Assembly: GCF_016918505.1 (NCBI RefSeq)
Contig: NZ_JAFFPZ010000003.1
Location: 124,001-188,000 of the forward strand
Reading direction: 5' to 3'
DNA from: Desulforhopalus vacuolatus
Lineage (GTDB): Bacteria; Desulfobacterota; Desulfobulbia; Desulfobulbales; Desulfocapsaceae
Length of the DNA: 64,000 nt
Shown here piece after piece: positions 17,390 to 30,500 of the stretch (positions are counted from its first letter, which is position 1; every line of letters begins with the position of its first letter). The translations under genes were made by a program, and so were the position numbers. The notes beneath the pieces were generated by a model. It saw only the letters and a program-made list of their open reading frames with translations, did no database searches and was not told the DNA's origin.

Positions 17390-18009
17390 GCAAGTACCCT
17401 CTTCTCAATATTTTCAATAACTGGTTTCACCAGAATGAGCTTCTTGTGCAAAAGAATATCGTAGACGTTTAATCCTTCGCTGGACATAACTTTATAGCCA
17501 TGGACATTACGAGAAGACTTCTGAAGGTTGTCAGTACCTTCGTCCATAATGATGAGGCCATTTTGAATTTCCAGACCCGACATAATTCCGACAAAGTCTT
17601 TTGTTTTAACCTGAGACATCTGGAAGTCATCCAGAACAATAAGATTTCCTTCCTGAAGGCGGGCACTCAAAGCCATTGCAACGGCCTGTTGCCGAACTTT
17701 ACGATTAACTTTAAAATCATAACTCCGAGGTTTTGGTCCGAATGCGACACCACCACCTCTCCATACTGGAGATGTGTTGCTCCCAGCCCGAGCCCTGCCC
17801 GTCCCTTTTTGTCTCCAGGGTTTACGTCCTCCACCACGAACCTCTATCCGAGTCTTGGTGCAGGCATTCCCTGAGCGCTTTGCAGCACGTTGTTTTCGCA
17901 CCACTTCATGCAAAATGTGGATTTTTACCTCACGATTAAAGACGGCGTCATTCAGCTCAATCTCACCGACATTCTCGTTGCTGGTATTTACTATATTTAC
18001 AGTTGACAT
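17386..18009 (-). CDS. rplD: 50S ribosomal protein L4
   Basis: Large-subunit protein with a tunnel-lining loop; in E. coli it also represses the S10 operon. The 207-residue product from ATG 18009 (MSTVNIVNTSNENV) has HEVVRKQRAAKRSGNACTK and the basic loop GGGRKPWRQKGTGRARAG, then WRGGGVAFGPKPRSY. GAGGAGATAG precedes the start. Stop overlaps rplW by four bases. Confidence 0.97.
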   Translation of the reverse strand: MSTVNIVNTSNENVGEIELNDAVFNREVKIHILHEVVRKQRAAKRSGNACTKTRIEVRGGGRKPWRQKGTGRARAGSNTSPVWRGGGVAFGPKPRSYDFKVNRKVRQQAVAMALSARLQEGNLIVLDDFQMSQVKTKDFVGIMSGLEIQNGLIIMDEGTDNLQKSSRNVHGYKVMSSEGLNVYDILLHKKLILVKPVIENIEKRVLA

Positions 18010-18041
18010 AACTATCTCCTCGAACCTTACACTGCCTGATA

Positions 18042-18671
18042 TCACTTAGTGAATATTTTAAGCAGACCGTTTTGCGCACCTGGCAGAGGTCCTTTAAAAA
18101 GGACAACATTCTCATCAGCCCGAACTGCAACAATCTCTACATTCTTCCGCAATACGGTATCTCCACCCATGCGGCCAGGGAGTTTCTTCCCCTTAACAAC
18201 CCTGGCTGGCCAGGCACTGCATCCGATTGAACCTGGAGCGCGATGGAACATGGAGCCATGTCCTGACCCACCACCTGCAAAACCATAGCGTTTGATAACA
18301 CCTTGAAATCCTTTACCCTTACCAGTACCTTGAATATCAACCGTATCGCCAGCTTTAAGAACCTCATCCAGAGAGATAACCTGTCCCACTTTATAATCTG
18401 AATCACCATCAACGCGAAATTCTCGTATAAAATAGAACCCTTCTGAATCCGACTTTTTAAAATGTCCGGTCAAGGCTTTATTAATACGCTGGGCTTTCTT
18501 TTCTGCAAACCCAACCTGGATAGCGTTATAACCATCCTTTCCTCTGGTCTTGACCTGTAATACTTTACAGGGACCTGCTTGCACAACCGTAACCGGGACA
18601 GCCTCCCCGACCTCGGTGTAAATGCGGGTCATGCCGACCTTCCTACCCAATACACCCATTGTCTTTGGCAT
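18042..18671 (-). CDS. rplC: 50S ribosomal protein L3
   Basis: Early-assembling large-subunit protein whose finger approaches the peptidyl transferase centre. The 209 residues include GVLGRKVGMTRIY, VQAGPCKVLQVKT, GKGFQGVIKRYGF and HRAPGSIGCSAWPARV. Where E. coli L3 has the PrmB-methylated Gln after GSIG, this protein has Cys, so that modification is not expected. ATG at 18671. Confidence 0.97.
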   Translation of the reverse strand: MPKTMGVLGRKVGMTRIYTEVGEAVPVTVVQAGPCKVLQVKTRGKDGYNAIQVGFAEKKAQRINKALTGHFKKSDSEGFYFIREFRVDGDSDYKVGQVISLDEVLKAGDTVDIQGTGKGKGFQGVIKRYGFAGGGSGHGSMFHRAPGSIGCSAWPARVVKGKKLPGRMGGDTVLRKNVEIVAVRADENVVLFKGPLPGAQNGLLKIFTK

Positions 18672-18707
18672 AATATTACCTAAAGCTTCAATTTATATTA
18701 ACTGCCA

Positions 18708-19022
18708 TCAGGGCAGTTTGATCTCAACATCAACCCCGGGACTCAGTTCAAGCTTCATCAACAAATCAATAGTCTGCTGAGTCGGCTCAAGGATATCAAG
18801 GAGACGTCGATGAGTCCTCATTTCAAACTGCTCACGAGACTTCTTGTTAACGTGGGGAGAACGTAAGACACAAAATTTGTTAATTGAAGTCGGAAGCGGA
18901 ATGGGACCAGCCACCGCAGAACCTGTTCTTCTTGCAGTATCAACAATTTCAGATGTTGATTGATCAAGAAGTTTGTGATCGTACGCTTTTAAACGAATTC
19001 GAATTTTTTCAGTAGGTATCAT
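18708..19022 (-). CDS. rpsJ: 30S ribosomal protein S10
   Basis: Head protein of the small subunit and, with NusB, part of antitermination complexes in family knowledge. The 104 residues show [51 protein letters not shown]-type sequence (key parts GPIPLPT and [13 protein letters not shown]) and DVEIKLP at the end. ATG at 19022, with AAGGTGTG ahead; a GTG one codon up is the alternative. It follows the first tuf gene by 12 bp with no separate promoter evident. Confidence 0.96.
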   Translation of the reverse strand: MIPTEKIRIRLKAYDHKLLDQSTSEIVDTARRTGSAVAGPIPLPTSINKFCVLRSPHVNKKSREQFEMRTHRRLLDILEPTQQTIDLLMKLELSPGVDVEIKLP

Positions 19023-19034
19023 CACACACCTTTT

Positions 19035-20225
19035 TCACGCAATAATTTCACTAATGACCCCGGCGCCAACGGTACGTCCACCTTCGCGAATAGCGAAACG
19101 GAGGCCAACGTCCATAGCGATGGGAGTAATAAGCTCTACCTCAGCGGCAATATTGTCACCGGGCATAACCATTTCGACACCTTCAGCAAGTTTAACTACT
19201 CCGGTTACATCAGTCGTTCGAAAGTAAAACTGCGGACGGTAACCGTTGAAGAATGGAGTATGACGACCACCTTCTTCTTTGCCAAGGATATAACACTCAC
19301 ACTTAAAATTTGTATGAGGAGTAATCGTACCGGGAGCAGCCAAAACCTGGCCACGCTCCACTTCTTCACGTTTCACCCCGCGAAGGAGTGCCCCGATATT
19401 ATCACCAGCCCGCCCCTCATCAAGAAGCTTACGAAACATCTCGACGCCGGTGCAGGTGGTTTTCTGGGTATCACGAATACCAACAATCTCAATTTCGTCG
19501 CCAACGTGGATTATGCCACGTTCAACACGACCGGTGGCAACTGTACCACGACCGGAGATAGAAAACACGTCTTCAACCGGCATGATAAATGGTTTGTCAA
19601 TTTCTCGTTGCGGTTCAGGAATATAGGCGTCTACAGCATCCATGAGATCCCAGATACATTTTGCCTTTACCTCATCAGCCGGATTTTCGAGAGCCTGCAG
19701 TGCAGATCCTTTTATAAAAGGAATATCATCTCCAGGGTACTCGTAGTTATCAAGGAGTTCACGAAGTTCCATTTCTACAAGTTCAAGCAACTCTTCGTCG
19801 TCCACCATATCACATTTATTGAGAAATACGACGATTGCAGGAACACCAACCTGACGGGCAAGAAGTATATGCTCTCGGGTTTGAGGCATTGCACCATCGG
19901 TTGCAGCCACGACAAGAATGGCTCCGTCCATCTGTGCAGCACCGGTAATCATATTCTTTACATAGTCAGCATGGCCGGGACAATCCACGTGAGCATAGTG
20001 ACGATTGAGCGTCTCATACTCAACATGAGCAGTTGCAATAGTAATACCGCGTTCACGCTCCTCAGGAGCTTTGTCGATATCGCCGAAAGCAGTGGAATCC
20101 GCCTGACCTCTTGTAGCAAGGACAGCGGTGATTGCAGCAGTCAGTGTAGTTTTACCGTGGTCAATATGCCCGATAGTGCCCACATTGACATGCGGTTTTG
20201 TTCTTTCAAATTTTTTCTTTGACAT
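19035..20225 (-). CDS. tuf: Elongation factor Tu, copy 1 (str group)
   Basis: Delivers aminoacyl-tRNA to the ribosome. The 396-residue protein begins [20 protein letters not shown] with G1 [19 protein letters not shown] (G3), NKCDMVDD (G4) and the C-terminal domains intact. The ATG at 20225 is chosen to match the second tuf gene; the reading frame continues upstream without a start signal. By hand count it differs from the copy at 35811-37001 at 25 of 396 residues, for example STAF versus ATAF and [15 protein letters not shown] versus [15 protein letters not shown]. Confidence 0.97.
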   Translation of the reverse strand: MSKKKFERTKPHVNVGTIGHIDHGKTTLTAAITAVLATRGQADSTAFGDIDKAPEERERGITIATAHVEYETLNRHYAHVDCPGHADYVKNMITGAAQMDGAILVVAATDGAMPQTREHILLARQVGVPAIVVFLNKCDMVDDEELLELVEMELRELLDNYEYPGDDIPFIKGSALQALENPADEVKAKCIWDLMDAVDAYIPEPQREIDKPFIMPVEDVFSISGRGTVATGRVERGIIHVGDEIEIVGIRDTQKTTCTGVEMFRKLLDEGRAGDNIGALLRGVKREEVERGQVLAAPGTITPHTNFKCECYILGKEEGGRHTPFFNGYRPQFYFRTTDVTGVVKLAEGVEMVMPGDNIAAEVELITPIAMDVGLRFAIREGGRTVGAGVISEIIA

Positions 20226-20247
20226 AACGAACCAAAAACTCCGAGAA

Positions 20248-22326
20248 CTAAATCCCTCTAATCTTTTTAATAATTTTCTCTGCCTTCTGGGCAGGAACCA
20301 CGTCATAATGTTTAAACTGCATTGAGAAATTAGCCCGTCCCTGTGTACGGGATCTCAGAGAAGTTGAGTAGCCAAACAATTCAGAGAGTGGGGCTTCAGC
20401 TCGAACAACCTGCACAACCCCCAGAGAATCAACCCCAACGACCTTTCCTCTTTTCATGTTAACGTCGGCAATAACATCCCCAACATAATCTTCCGGAGTT
20501 GTTACTTCCAGACTCATCACGGGCTCAAGCAAAACAGGCTGTGCCTCTGCTGCACCTTTTCGTACAGCGACAGCAGCTGCGACACCGAAGGCCATCTCCG
20601 TGGAATCTTCTTCATGATAGGAACCACCGACCAGTTGTACCCGGATATCCGTCAATGGATATCCAACAAGCGGGCCGGAATCCAGAGTATCGATGATACC
20701 CTTTTTGATCGCATTAAGATACGCTGAAGGGATGGTATCCTCACTGACCTTATTGACAAATTCGATACCCTTGTCCCGTTCAAGAGGTTCAAGCTCAAGG
20801 ACTACGTGCCCGTACTGATTCCTGCCTCCAGCCGGTTGTTCGAAACGCCCTTCGGCTCGACTCAAGATTGAAACAGTCTCTTTATATGCAACCTGCGGAG
20901 TACCAACCCGTGCAGCAACTTTAAACTCATGAATCAATCTGTCGACTATAATATCGAGATGAAGTTCCCCCATCCCTCTTATGATCGTCTGACCAGTATC
21001 TCCATCTGTTGCAACCGTAAAAGAAGGATCTTCAAGAGCAATTTTAGAGAGTGCATCCTCAAGATTTTTTTCTTCAGCCTTGCTGGAAGGCTCAATAGCT
21101 ACACCGATCACAGGTTCCGGAAAATCCATGCTTTCGAGGACAATGTTGTCACCCTTACCGCAAAGAGTATCTCCAGTAGTCGTAAATTTAAGCCCCACCA
21201 GAGCAACGATGTCACCGGCCTCTACCTCCGAGACCTCTTCTCTCTTATTGGCGTGAAGCCGCATAATCTTGGAGATTTTCTCCTGCTTCCTCTTCACCGG
21301 GTTATACACTTTGTCGCCGATTGACACTTTTCCAGAATAAACCCGCAAGAAAGCGAGGTTTTCAACAAAAGGATCAAACATCAGCTTAAAAACAAGACCG
21401 GAAAAAGGCTCCCTGGCATCAGGTTTCCTTACAATCTCTTCTCCATCAGCCCCAAGCCCCTTCACAATCCCCGCCTCAAGAGGGGAAGGAAGATACGCAA
21501 CGACGCCATCAAGAAGAGGCTGCACGCCTTTGTTTTTAAATGCGCTCCCGCAAAATACTGGAACCAGTTCAAGCTTCAATGTTGCCGTACGAATGGCACG
21601 GTGAATTTCTTTTGATGATATTTCAATATCATTTAAGTATTTTTCCATGATCTCCTCATCGAAGTCGGCCAACTTCTCGAGAAGATTCATACGTGCGGCC
21701 GTGAATGTATCAAGATACTCAGCCGGGATGTCTGTTTTCACAACATCCTGGCCAAGATTTTCTTCACTGAACAACACCAGCTTTTGCTCAATAAGATCAA
21801 TAACACCAGCAAAATCTGCTTCCCGCCCCGCAGGGATCTGAACAGGGAGAGGGTTTGCACCCAGGCGCTTTTCCATCATGCTTATGCATCGGGCATAATC
21901 AGCACCCACACGATCCATTTTATTCACAAAACAGATACGGGGGATGTGATACTTATTAGCCTGATGCCAAACCGTCTCAGACTGAGGTTCAACACCTGCA
22001 ACTGCGTCAAAAACTGCAACAGCACCATCAAGAACCCTCAAACATCTTTCGACTTCAACAGTGAAATCGACGTGACCAGGAGTGTCTATGATGTTAATTT
22101 TTTTATCATTCCAGAAGCAGGTTGTTGCTGCCGAGGTGATCGTAATTCCCCTCTCCTGCTCCTGTTCCATCCAGTCCATGACAGCTGCGCCATCGTGAAC
22201 CTCTCCAATTTTGTATGAGCGCCCCGTATAATAAAGGATGCGCTCTGTCGTCGTCGTTTTACCAGCGTCAATATGCGCCATAATACCGATGTTACGAACA
22301 TCAGCAAGAGTGCTCCGGGCTGCCAT
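20248..22326 (-). CDS. fusA: Elongation factor G
   Basis: Translocase of the ribosome. The 692-residue protein has the P-loop [19 protein letters not shown] near residue 18, the switch region [39 protein letters not shown], and domain IV with [18 protein letters not shown]. Length and domain order are canonical, without the insertions of EF-G2. ATG at 22326. Lies between rpsG and tuf in the classic str order. Confidence 0.97.
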   Translation of the reverse strand: MAARSTLADVRNIGIMAHIDAGKTTTTERILYYTGRSYKIGEVHDGAAVMDWMEQEQERGITITSAATTCFWNDKKINIIDTPGHVDFTVEVERCLRVLDGAVAVFDAVAGVEPQSETVWHQANKYHIPRICFVNKMDRVGADYARCISMMEKRLGANPLPVQIPAGREADFAGVIDLIEQKLVLFSEENLGQDVVKTDIPAEYLDTFTAARMNLLEKLADFDEEIMEKYLNDIEISSKEIHRAIRTATLKLELVPVFCGSAFKNKGVQPLLDGVVAYLPSPLEAGIVKGLGADGEEIVRKPDAREPFSGLVFKLMFDPFVENLAFLRVYSGKVSIGDKVYNPVKRKQEKISKIMRLHANKREEVSEVEAGDIVALVGLKFTTTGDTLCGKGDNIVLESMDFPEPVIGVAIEPSSKAEEKNLEDALSKIALEDPSFTVATDGDTGQTIIRGMGELHLDIIVDRLIHEFKVAARVGTPQVAYKETVSILSRAEGRFEQPAGGRNQYGHVVLELEPLERDKGIEFVNKVSEDTIPSAYLNAIKKGIIDTLDSGPLVGYPLTDIRVQLVGGSYHEEDSTEMAFGVAAAVAVRKGAAEAQPVLLEPVMSLEVTTPEDYVGDVIADVNMKRGKVVGVDSLGVVQVVRAEAPLSELFGYSTSLRSRTQGRANFSMQFKHYDVVPAQKAEKIIKKIRGI

Positions 22327-22385
22327 AAAACTCTCCTTTACAAATGAAGTTTTCTACCGCCAGCCCGAGATCACCAAGACCACAC

Positions 22386-22859
22386 TTACCAGCGATAGTG
22401 TGCAAACGCCTTGTTTGCTTCTGCCATACGGTGGGTATCATCCCGTTTCTTCACTGCAGCTCCGCGGTTGTTATACGCATCAACAAGTTCAGCTGCCAAT
22501 TTCTCGGACATGGACTTGCCGGACCGGGAACGTGCAAAGTTGATGATCCACCGAATTGCCAAAGCATTTCGGCGAGTCTGCCGTACTTCCATCGGTACTT
22601 GATACGTTGCCCCGCCTACACGACGCGACTTCACCTCAACCCGTGGGCGAACTTTTTCCATAGCCTCTTCAAAAACAACCAGAGGTTCTTCGTCTTTTAC
22701 CCTTCCATCAACGAGATCCATAGCATCATAAAAGATTCGCTGAGCCAGACTTTTCTTGCCCCGCTCCATGATTCCGTTAGTGAACTTGGTTACCAAAAGG
22801 CTGTTGTACCGTGGATCCGGCTCAATCGGCCGTCTTTCTGCTGCTCTTCTTCTAGACAT
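22386..22859 (-). CDS. rpsG: 30S ribosomal protein S7
   Basis: Nucleates assembly of the 30S head and represses the str operon in E. coli. The 157-residue product has [66 protein letters not shown] and AHYRW at the end. ATG at 22859, 28 bp after rpsL. Confidence 0.97.
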   Translation of the reverse strand: MSRRRAAERRPIEPDPRYNSLLVTKFTNGIMERGKKSLAQRIFYDAMDLVDGRVKDEEPLVVFEEAMEKVRPRVEVKSRRVGGATYQVPMEVRQTRRNALAIRWIINFARSRSGKSMSEKLAAELVDAYNNRGAAVKKRDDTHRMAEANKAFAHYRW

Positions 22860-22887
22860 CTATATCCTCTTTCCGGTTGGATAGTAA

Positions 22888-23259
22888 TCAGGACGGTTTC
22901 TTGGTTCCATACTTGGACCGACCCTTACGACGATCAGCCACACCAAGAGTGTCAAGTGTTCCACGAATTACATGATAACGAACACCAGGAAGGTCTTTTA
23001 CACGACCGCCACGTATCATTACGACAGAGTGTTCCTGGAGATTATGACCTATCCCGGGGATGTAGGAGGTAACTTCTATCCCATTAGTGAGACGGACCCT
23101 TGCTACTTTCCGTAAAGCAGAGTTAGGTTTCTTCGGTGTAGTTGTATAGACCCTTACACAAACGCCCCGTTTTTGAGGCGACCCTTTAAGGGCCGGTGTA
23201 TTGGTCTTTTTCACAGACTTTTTCCGACCCTTCCTGACGAGCTGGTTAATTGTTGGCAT
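22888..23259 (-). CDS. rpsL: 30S ribosomal protein S12
   Basis: Decoding-centre protein. The 123 residues contain [35 protein letters not shown] and [17 protein letters not shown]. The lysines at the positions where E. coli streptomycin-resistance mutations occur (TPKKPNS and VKDLPG) are wild type. ATG at 23259 has AAGGTCG upstream; first gene after the internal str promoter. Confidence 0.97.
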   Translation of the reverse strand: MPTINQLVRKGRKKSVKKTNTPALKGSPQKRGVCVRVYTTTPKKPNSALRKVARVRLTNGIEVTSYIPGIGHNLQEHSVVMIRGGRVKDLPGVRYHVIRGTLDTLGVADRRKGRSKYGTKKPS

Positions 23260-23322
23260 CTGTTGCGACCTTTTAATTCTATTGAGAGGCACCCTGAATC
23301 TCTGCCTCAGTCGATAAACACG

Positions 23323-23381
23323 AAAGTGAGGGAATTTACCCCGATATCAAAGCCTTGTCAAGGAATAAATTCCCCCACTTT
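23323..23381. repeat. 16-bp inverted repeat around the str promoter
   Basis: AAAGTGAGGGAATTTA (23323-23338) and TAAATTCCCCCACTTT (23366-23381) are inverted copies with one mismatch and a 27-base interval. The left arm contains the -10 box of the promoter. The right arm is followed by T on the plus strand, but no plus-strand gene would use it. Confidence 0.8.
23333..23361 (-). promoter_or_regulatory. Sigma70-like promoter for rpsL-rpsG-fusA-tuf
   Basis: On the minus strand a consensus TTGACA (23361-23356) and TAAATT (23338-23333) are separated by 17 bases, about 75 bp before the rpsL ATG. It allows the str genes to be transcribed independently of rpoBC. Confidence 0.8.
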
Positions 23382-23399
23382 TTTTCCTGAAAGCCTCCG

Positions 23400-26300
23400 T
23401 TAATTCCCGGACAAGCCTGTTCCGGCAGATATAAGCCGTCCCATTATTACGTTTTCCTTAAGTCCGACAAGTCTGTCAATACGTCCGGCTACTGCTGCAT
23501 TTGTCAAAACTTTTGTCGTTTCCTGAAACGATGCTGCAGAAATAAAACTTTCTGTCGAAAGTGACGCCTTGGTCACCCCGAGAAGAAGAGGCTCTGCTAC
23601 AGCCGGTTTTTTCCCTTCTGCCAGCAGAAGATCACGTTCTTCTTCAAATTTCCACATTTCGACAGCCTCACCGATCATAAATTTGGAATCTCCGGTCTGT
23701 ACGATCATAACCCGCTTCAGCATCTGGCGAACAATGACTTCAATATGCTTGTCATTTATTTTAACACCCTGCAACCTGTATACTTCCTGGATTTCGTTCA
23801 CGAGAAACTTCGCAAGTTCCTTTACCCCCAGGACGGAAAGAATATCATTTGGAATGATAGTTCCTTCCATCAAAGGTTCTCCTGCCTGAACATAGTCACC
23901 TTCATGAACGATAATATGTTTTGACTTGAGCACCAGATATTCCTGTGGTTCCCCAAGTTCAGGGGTAACAACGACCCGTCTTTTCCCCTTAAGCTCTTTA
24001 CCAAAACTCACCCGACCATCAATTTGCGTGATTGTTGCAGGATCTTTCGGTTTACGAACTTCGAAGAGTTCCGCAACCCTTGGCAAACCACCGGTGATAT
24101 CCTTATTTTTACTGGTCTCACGAGGAATTTTTCCAACCACGGTACCAGGGAGAATTTCATCACCCTCATTTACCGAGATAATAGACCCTACCGGCAAACT
24201 GTAGCGAGCGTAAAAATCACTATCCTCCAGTTTCTTTGTCTTCTTTTTCTCATCTTTTACAGAGATACGAGGGTTTAACTGCGCTCCTGCCTGCGTTTGA
24301 ATAATGACAAGAGAGGCTCGCCCCGTAACGATGTCAACCTTTTCCTGCATGGTAACACCTTCGATGATATCTCCGTATTTAATAACACCACCAACCTCTG
24401 CAACAATAGGGAAAGTATAGGCATCCCAGTCTGCAAGAACCGTGTCTCGTTCTACCTGCTGTCCCTCTTTGACATTGAGCTGTGCACCATAATTGATTTT
24501 GAAACGCTCACGATCACGGCCCTTGTCATCTTTGATGGTGACAACAGCACTGCGATTCATGACGATCTCAATTCCTTCAGAGTTGGTAACCGTATGCAGG
24601 TTGGAAAGTGCAACGGTTCCACCAAGATTAGTTTTAATCTCAGCCTGTTCAACAGAACGATTCGCGGCACCACCTACGTGGAAAGTCCGCATGGTCAACT
24701 GTGTTCCCGGCTCACCGATTGACTGGGCGGCAATAACGCCGACAGCCTCACCGATATTCACCATGTGGCCCCGTCCCAGATCACGTCCGTAACAGGCAGC
24801 ACAGACTCCCCGTCGGGCCCGACAGCTGAGAGCAGAACGAATCTCTACCCTGTCAATACCCTTTTCTTCTATCAGTTTGACCTTCTCTTCATCAATTTCT
24901 TCACCAGCTTTGACAAGTATCAGACTTTCGTCATAGGGGTCGACAACATCTTCAAGGGCAACCCGCCCGAGAATACGGTCTCCAAGGGGAACGATTATTT
25001 CTCCTCCGTCCATCAAAGGTTCAGCAACCATGCCATCCAGGGTTTTGCAGTCTTCCATGACAATGGTAGACTCCTGGGCAACATCAACCAGGCGACGGGT
25101 AAGATATCCTGAGTTCGCCGTTTTCAACGCAGTATCAGCGAGTCCTTTCCGTGCACCGTGAGTAGAAGTAAAATACTCCAGCACTCCGAGGCCTTCACGG
25201 AAATTTGCCTTGATGGGAATCTCAATAATTTCACCACTCGGTTTGGCCATGAGGCCACGCATTCCCGCAAGCTGACGAATCTGGTCACGAGAACCCCGGG
25301 CACCGGAATCAGCCATGATAAAAATGGAATTAAAACTTGGTGTTTCCACCTTATTCCCGTCTTTATCAGTCACAATTTCCAGTTTGATTTCATTCATCAT
25401 GGCGTTGGCCACGTCTTCCGACGCACGGGACCAGCAGTCAACAACTTTGTTATACTTCTCACCTGAGGTTATGAGACCATCGGCATACTGCTGTTCAATG
25501 GCCGCGACCTCTTTCTCTGCATTACCAACCAGCTTCTCTTTCGCATCAGGAATCTTCATATCACTGACACAAATGGAGATCCCGGCGCGAGTTGCATATT
25601 CGTAGCCGGTGTCCTTCAAGCGGTCTGCAAGAATAACAGTATCCTTGGTCCCGGCATGACGGTAGACGTGATCAATAAGTTTGGCCAGCGCCTTTTTCGT
25701 CAGTACTTTGTTGATTTCCTGAAAGCGAACGGACTTTGGCAGCAACTGCCCGACAACAATCCGTCCCATGGTCGTATCAACCATCTCAACCTTTCTGACA
25801 ACATTGCCTTCTTCGTCGTCGGTCTCAACTTCCATGCGGACCTGGACTTTAGCCTGGAGGTCAACTTCTCCATAGTCATAGGCAATAATAGCCTCATCAA
25901 CAGAGCTGAACATTTTGCCTTCGCCCTGAACATTCAACCGCTCACGGGTCATGTAATAGAGGCCAAGAACCATATCCTGCGACGGAATAATAATTGGTTC
26001 CCCATTTGCCGGAGAAAGAATATTATTCGTGGACATCATCAGGACCCGGGCTTCGACCTGTGCCTCAACAGAAAGCGGCACATGCACAGCCATCTGGTCA
26101 CCATCGAAGTCGGCATTAAATGCAGTACAGACCAGCGGATGCAGCTGGATTGCCTTGCCTTCAATCAATACCGCCTCGAAAGCCTGCATGCCGAGCCTGT
26201 GCAGAGTAGGCGCACGGTTGAGAATAACCGGATATTCAGTCACAACCTCATCAAGAAGGTCCCAGACTTCTTTTTCTTCCCTCTCTACCATTTTTCGAGC

Positions 26301-27488
26301 AGATTTGATCGTTGAAGCAAGTCCCTTACTTTCAAGCTTGTTATAGATAAACGGCTTGAAAAGCTCGAGAGCCATTTTCTTGGGAATGCCACATTGATGC
26401 AGACGAAGTTGAGGACCAACAGTAATTACTGAACGCCCGGAATAGTCAACCCGCTTACCAAGAAGATTCTGCCGGAACCTCCCCTGCTTCCCTTTGAGCA
26501 TGTCAGAAAGAGATTTCAGAGGACGCTGGTTTCCTCCAGTAATAACACGACCGCGGCGGCCATTATCAAAGAGAACATCTACAGCCTCCTGCAGCATCCG
26601 TTTTTCGTTTCGGATAATGATATCCGGTGCATCAAGCTCGAGCAGTCTCTTCAAACGATTATTTCGATTAATAACCCGCCGGTAGAGATCGTTCAAATCA
26701 GAGGTCGCAAAACGGCCACCTTCCAAAGGTACCAGTGGGCGAAGGTCAGGAGGCAAAACCGGGATAACGGTCAAAATCATCCATTCCGGGAGGTTCCCCG
26801 AATCACGAAATGCTTCAATGGTAAAGAGGCGCTTGCCCAGCTTCTGCCGTTTGGTCTGACTGTTGGTCGCAGACATCTCTTCACGCAACTGCACAGAGAG
26901 GGATTCAAGGTCCTGGGACGCAAGCAGCTCACGAATAGCCTCCGCACCAATACCAACACGAAACTTTCCAGGATAGGCATCAAGTGCTTCGCGATATTTG
27001 TCCTCAGTCAGAGTTTCACCTGGTTTGAGATCCTCCGTTTCTGATTCAACTACTGCATACTGCTCAAAGTAGAGAATTTTCTCGAGTTGTTTAAGCGTCA
27101 TGTCGAGAACTGCACCAATCTTTGAGGGAAGACTTTTCAAAAACCAAATGTGCGCAACCGGAGCTGCGAGAGCAATATGACCGAGACGTTCACGACGTAC
27201 CTTCGACTGGATAACTTCAACCCCGCACTTTTCACAGACAACTCCACGGTGTTTCATCCGCTTGTACTTGCCGCAGTTGCATTCGAAGTCTTTAACCGGC
27301 CCGAAGATCTTGGCGCAGAACAGGCCATCGCGTTCCGGCTTGAAGGTCCTGTAGTTAATCGTCTCCGGTTTCTTTACTTCGCCGTGAGACCAATCCAGTA
27401 TTTTCTCAGGTGATGCAAGAGAAATTTTAACGGCGTTGAATTTTAGGGAAGCTTTCGGTTTTTGAAAAAAATTGAATAACTCTTCCAC
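23400..27488 (-). CDS. rpoC: RNA polymerase subunit beta'
   Basis: Catalytic subunit of RNA polymerase. The 1362-residue protein has the N-terminal zinc ribbon ([20 protein letters not shown]), the active-site [14 protein letters not shown] with the three Mg-binding Asp, the bridge and trigger regions with [18 protein letters not shown] and the second zinc site ([13 protein letters not shown]). GTG at 27488 is taken as start ([12 protein letters not shown]) because AGAGGTGA lies 5-6 bases ahead; codons further up have no site. Confidence 0.97.
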   Translation of the reverse strand: MEELFNFFQKPKASLKFNAVKISLASPEKILDWSHGEVKKPETINYRTFKPERDGLFCAKIFGPVKDFECNCGKYKRMKHRGVVCEKCGVEVIQSKVRRERLGHIALAAPVAHIWFLKSLPSKIGAVLDMTLKQLEKILYFEQYAVVESETEDLKPGETLTEDKYREALDAYPGKFRVGIGAEAIRELLASQDLESLSVQLREEMSATNSQTKRQKLGKRLFTIEAFRDSGNLPEWMILTVIPVLPPDLRPLVPLEGGRFATSDLNDLYRRVINRNNRLKRLLELDAPDIIIRNEKRMLQEAVDVLFDNGRRGRVITGGNQRPLKSLSDMLKGKQGRFRQNLLGKRVDYSGRSVITVGPQLRLHQCGIPKKMALELFKPFIYNKLESKGLASTIKSARKMVEREEKEVWDLLDEVVTEYPVILNRAPTLHRLGMQAFEAVLIEGKAIQLHPLVCTAFNADFDGDQMAVHVPLSVEAQVEARVLMMSTNNILSPANGEPIIIPSQDMVLGLYYMTRERLNVQGEGKMFSSVDEAIIAYDYGEVDLQAKVQVRMEVETDDEEGNVVRKVEMVDTTMGRIVVGQLLPKSVRFQEINKVLTKKALAKLIDHVYRHAGTKDTVILADRLKDTGYEYATRAGISICVSDMKIPDAKEKLVGNAEKEVAAIEQQYADGLITSGEKYNKVVDCWSRASEDVANAMMNEIKLEIVTDKDGNKVETPSFNSIFIMADSGARGSRDQIRQLAGMRGLMAKPSGEIIEIPIKANFREGLGVLEYFTSTHGARKGLADTALKTANSGYLTRRLVDVAQESTIVMEDCKTLDGMVAEPLMDGGEIIVPLGDRILGRVALEDVVDPYDESLILVKAGEEIDEEKVKLIEEKGIDRVEIRSALSCRARRGVCAACYGRDLGRGHMVNIGEAVGVIAAQSIGEPGTQLTMRTFHVGGAANRSVEQAEIKTNLGGTVALSNLHTVTNSEGIEIVMNRSAVVTIKDDKGRDRERFKINYGAQLNVKEGQQVERDTVLADWDAYTFPIVAEVGGVIKYGDIIEGVTMQEKVDIVTGRASLVIIQTQAGAQLNPRISVKDEKKKTKKLEDSDFYARYSLPVGSIISVNEGDEILPGTVVGKIPRETSKNKDITGGLPRVAELFEVRKPKDPATITQIDGRVSFGKELKGKRRVVVTPELGEPQEYLVLKSKHIIVHEGDYVQAGEPLMEGTIIPNDILSVLGVKELAKFLVNEIQEVYRLQGVKINDKHIEVIVRQMLKRVMIVQTGDSKFMIGEAVEMWKFEEERDLLLAEGKKPAVAEPLLLGVTKASLSTESFISAASFQETTKVLTNAAVAGRIDRLVGLKENVIMGRLISAGTGLSGN

Positions 27489-27594
27489 GAAATCACCTCT
27501 ACTTAATATATGATACCCGATTTGCATTCATCCGGGATAAAGTCGAAACCTTCCGGCCCCTTACGAAGCCGGATACGTTACAGCAAAATTACGT

Positions 27595-30500
27595 TCATTC
27601 TTCGATGAGTTCCAGATCCAGGCAGAGAGCCTGAAGCTCTTTTATAAGAACGTTAAAAGACTCGGGTAAACCGGTAGTCAAAAAGTTTTTCCCATTGACA
27701 ATACGTTCGTACATTGCTGTACGCCCTTCCACATCATCAGACTTGACGGTAAGAAATTCCTTCAGGGTATAGGCCGCGCCATACGCCTCCATCGCCCAAA
27801 CCTCCATCTCACCGAGACGCTGTCCACCGAATTGCGCTTTACCACCGAGCGGTTGCTGAGTGACAAGGGAGTAGGGACCAGTGGACCGTGCATGAATTTT
27901 ATTGTCAACAAGGTGATGAAGTTTAAGCATATACATGACACCAACGGTAACCTTGTTTGCAAATGGCAACCCGGTAAGGCCATCATAAAGCTGTACCTGG
28001 CCGACGTCGTCGAGGCCTGCAAGGGTAAGCAGTTCTCGAATAGACTCTTCCGGAGCACCGTCAAAGACAGGTGTTGCCACATGAATACCTTCAGCGTGTG
28101 CACGGGCCCATTCGATGAGTTCTTCGTCACTTTTGCCCGAGGTGATTCTTTCAATTTCGTTCTCGGAATAAATTTTTCCGAGCATTGCACGAATCTCACC
28201 CACTGCAGCCTCGCGAGCCAGGAGCTCAAGTTTTTCACCGAGCTTTTTCGCCGCAAACCCGAGATGGACCTCAAGCACCTGACCAATATTCATCCGTGAA
28301 GGAACACCAAGCGGATTGAGGACAATATCAACGGTCCGCCCATCTTCAAAAAACGGCATGTCCTCTTCAGGAAGAATTCTTGAAACGACCCCCTTGTTTC
28401 CGTGACGACCAGCCATTTTGTCACCAACAGAGAGTTTCCGTTTGGTAGCAACGTAGACCTTCACCATTTTGACGACACCAGGAGGCAGATCATCCCCTTT
28501 CTTCATGCGCTCAATAATACCATCATAGCGGGAGGTAATCAGTCCGGCCTGTTTTTCATAGCGCCCATAAATATCGTCAATCTGGTCAATACAGCTGATT
28601 TTTTCTGAGAATTCCACGTCACGTAATGCCGCAAATCCAATTTTCAGGGCATCATCACTCTTTATTTTCTTGCCAAGAGCAACAACAACATCTCCATTCG
28701 GTGACTTCAGATCCATCTTGGCAGTATGCCCCGCAAGAATGGAACCGATCTCACTGCACACACCCTTTTTCAGACTGTGAATCTCATCCTTTTTATCCTG
28801 GTCAAGACGATCAATCTCAAGATCTTCAATCAAGAGAGAGCGTTCATCTTTATCTACACCCTTGCGGGAGAAGACCTTCGCATCGATAACAACTCCTGTA
28901 ACTCCGGGGGGGACCCGCAGTGAGGAATCCTTGACATCCTGTGCCTTTTCCCCAAAAATTGCCCGAAGCAACTTTTCCTCTGGAGACAAAACAGTCTCCC
29001 CTTTTGGAGTAACCTTGCCGACAAGTGTATCACCGGCATTAATCTCAGCTCCAATGCGAACAATTCCAGAGTCATCAAGATTACGAAGAGTCTCTTCGCT
29101 GACATTGGGAATATCGCGGGTAATCTCTTCTTTGCCAAGCTTGGTATCCCGAGCCATGGTTTCGAAGACCTCAATATGGACAGAGGTAAACGCGTCCTGT
29201 TTGAGCAGACGTTCGTTTACCAGAATAGAGTCCTCGTAGTTGTATCCACGCCATGGCATGAAGGCGATGGTAATATTTTTACCGATAGCCATCTCGCCGG
29301 CCTCACAGGAGGGTCCATCGGCAAGAACATCCCCTTTTTTGACCCGGGTTCCCGGAGTAACAATAGGATGCTGGGTGAAACAGGTATTCTGGTTTGACTT
29401 TTTATATTTTTCAAGTCGATATACAGCCACACCTGTCTCGTATCCATCAGTTCCCGGCTCATCATAACGAACCACAATACGACTGGCGTCTGATTCTTCC
29501 ACAACACCTGAGCTGGCACTCAAAAGGCATGCACCAGAGTCATGAGCCACACTCCGTTCCATTCCGGTCCCGACAAAAGGAGCTTTTGTAACCAGAAGAG
29601 GAACAGCCTGACGTTGCATGTTCGCGCCCATCAATGCACGGTTGGCATCATCATTTTCCAGAAAAGGAACAAGTGATGCAGCAACAGAAATCATTTGATT
29701 CGGCGCAATATCGAGGTAGGTGACATTGTCAGCAGTAGTTGCAGATACCTCTCCTTCTTCACGAACAATGAGTGTATCTGGAACAATGCACTTATTTGCA
29801 TCAAGGGGTGTCAACGCAGGAGCGATGAATTGCTTGCGTTCCTGCAGGGCACTGAGATACTTCACTTCGTCGAGTGCAATTTTATCCTTGACCACACGAT
29901 AAGGTGTCTCAATAAAACCATACGGATTAACGGTGGCATAAATTGCAAGCGAAACAATGAGCCCGATGTTCGGTCCCTCAGGAGTTTCAATAGGACAGAT
30001 TCGTCCGTAGTGAGTGGGATGGACGTCACGAACTTCAAAGCCTGCACGTTCGCGGGAGAGACCACCGGGGCCGAGAGCTGAAAGGCGTCTTTTATGAGTA
30101 ACCTCGGAAAGAGGATTTGTCTGGTCCATAAACTGAGACAGCTGGCTCGTACCAAAGAACTCTTTGATAGCAGCTGTGATCGGTTTGGGATTGACCAGAT
30201 CATGAGGCATGAGAGTCTCAACGTCCTGATTGTTCATGCGCTCTTTGATAGCGCGCTCCATGCGAACCAGTCCGGTACGATACTGATTTTGGACAAGTTC
30301 TCCAACAGTACGTACACGACGGTTACCAAGATGATCAATATCATCAATCTTGCCCTGGGTATCCTTGATTGTTACAAGATGGCGCACAGCGAGCAGGATA
30401 TCATCTTTTGTGAGTGCCCGGTTCTCAATATCTACGTCAATTCCGAGTTTTGCGTTAATCTTATATCGACCAACAATGGAAAGATCGTAGGTATCCATGT

